A DNA stretch of 53,765 nucleotides from Kondoa malvinella (taxonomy: Eukaryota; Basidiomycota; Agaricostilbomycetes; Agaricostilbales; Kondoaceae), in NCBI GenBank assembly GCA_039545315.1, contig BCIM01000012.1, positions 1 to 53,765 of the forward strand. The letters are read 5' to 3'. This document shows, piece after piece, positions 53,650 to 53,765 of this stretch (position 1 is its first letter; every line of letters starts with the position of its first letter). The notes under the pieces were generated by a model, which was not told the DNA's origin, made no database searches, and saw only the letters and a program-made list of their open reading frames with translations. A program made the position numbers and the translations under genes.

Positions 53650-53765
53650 GAGGATCATCACTTACCCTGTCACTGCTTCCGTTGCGTCTTCTACATCCGT
53701 CTCTTGTGAGAACGTGCCACCATTGCCTTTCAGGGTCCATAACTTTCGCTCCAGAATGGCCCGCT
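53650..53765. other. Window end
   Basis: Too short to assign; it follows the stop codon of the hypothetical gene. Confidence 0.3.

Overview
The window reads as nuclear DNA of a basidiomycete fungus. The genes are packed on both strands and are broken by many short introns, mostly 45-59 nt and very often 47-53 nt, usually with GT-AG ends and a CTAAC/CTGAC-like branch site. Gene content fits (HP1, a Zds protein, a fungal TMEM16, basidiomycete-style F-box proteins). I cannot name the species. Exon joins were worked out by hand from splice signals, reading frame and family motifs; where a total length is given, the exons sum to a whole number of codons.

Layout. 0-5.5 kb: an unrecognised gene on the minus strand, an ArfGAP on the plus strand with very small exons, and a two-pass membrane/coiled-coil protein. 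5.8-15 kb, plus strand: karyopherin Kap123/importin-4, mismatch-repair endonuclease Pms1, and a HIT zinc-finger protein (ZNHIT2 type). 15-23.2 kb: a TMEM16 scramblase/tether, HP1/Swi6, an F-box protein and two small proteins. 23.6-29 kb: nucleoporin Nup85 and Pif1 helicase, transcribed divergently. 29-35.3 kb: a Zds protein, a LURP-one-related protein and a SAP/NuSAP-like protein. 35.8-49.5 kb: two F-box/LRR-like proteins interleaved with a FAD-linked oxidase, a cytochrome P450, a methyltransferase, a PAP2 lipid phosphatase and a short-chain dehydrogenase, which is the only stretch with a metabolic flavour. 49.9-53.8 kb: histone H2B, a degenerate tandem repeat, a divergent pair of tRNA-type sequences and poorly resolved genes up to the edge.

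The most unusual observation is a tRNA-Cys(GCA) gene at 51151-51281. Its D-arm is interrupted by a 47-nt insert with every mark of a local mRNA intron (GTGAGT, CTAAC, TTTACAG). Removing the insert restores a textbook D-arm and an intact Pol III A box. A normal 11-nt intron sits in the anticodon loop as well, so the transcript may need both the spliceosome and the tRNA endonuclease. Other items: microexons of 6, 8, 9 and 11 nt and three consecutive 18-nt exons; a GC-AG intron inside the HP1 chromodomain; and a GACATAAG / GACTTAA motif shared by three divergent promoters.
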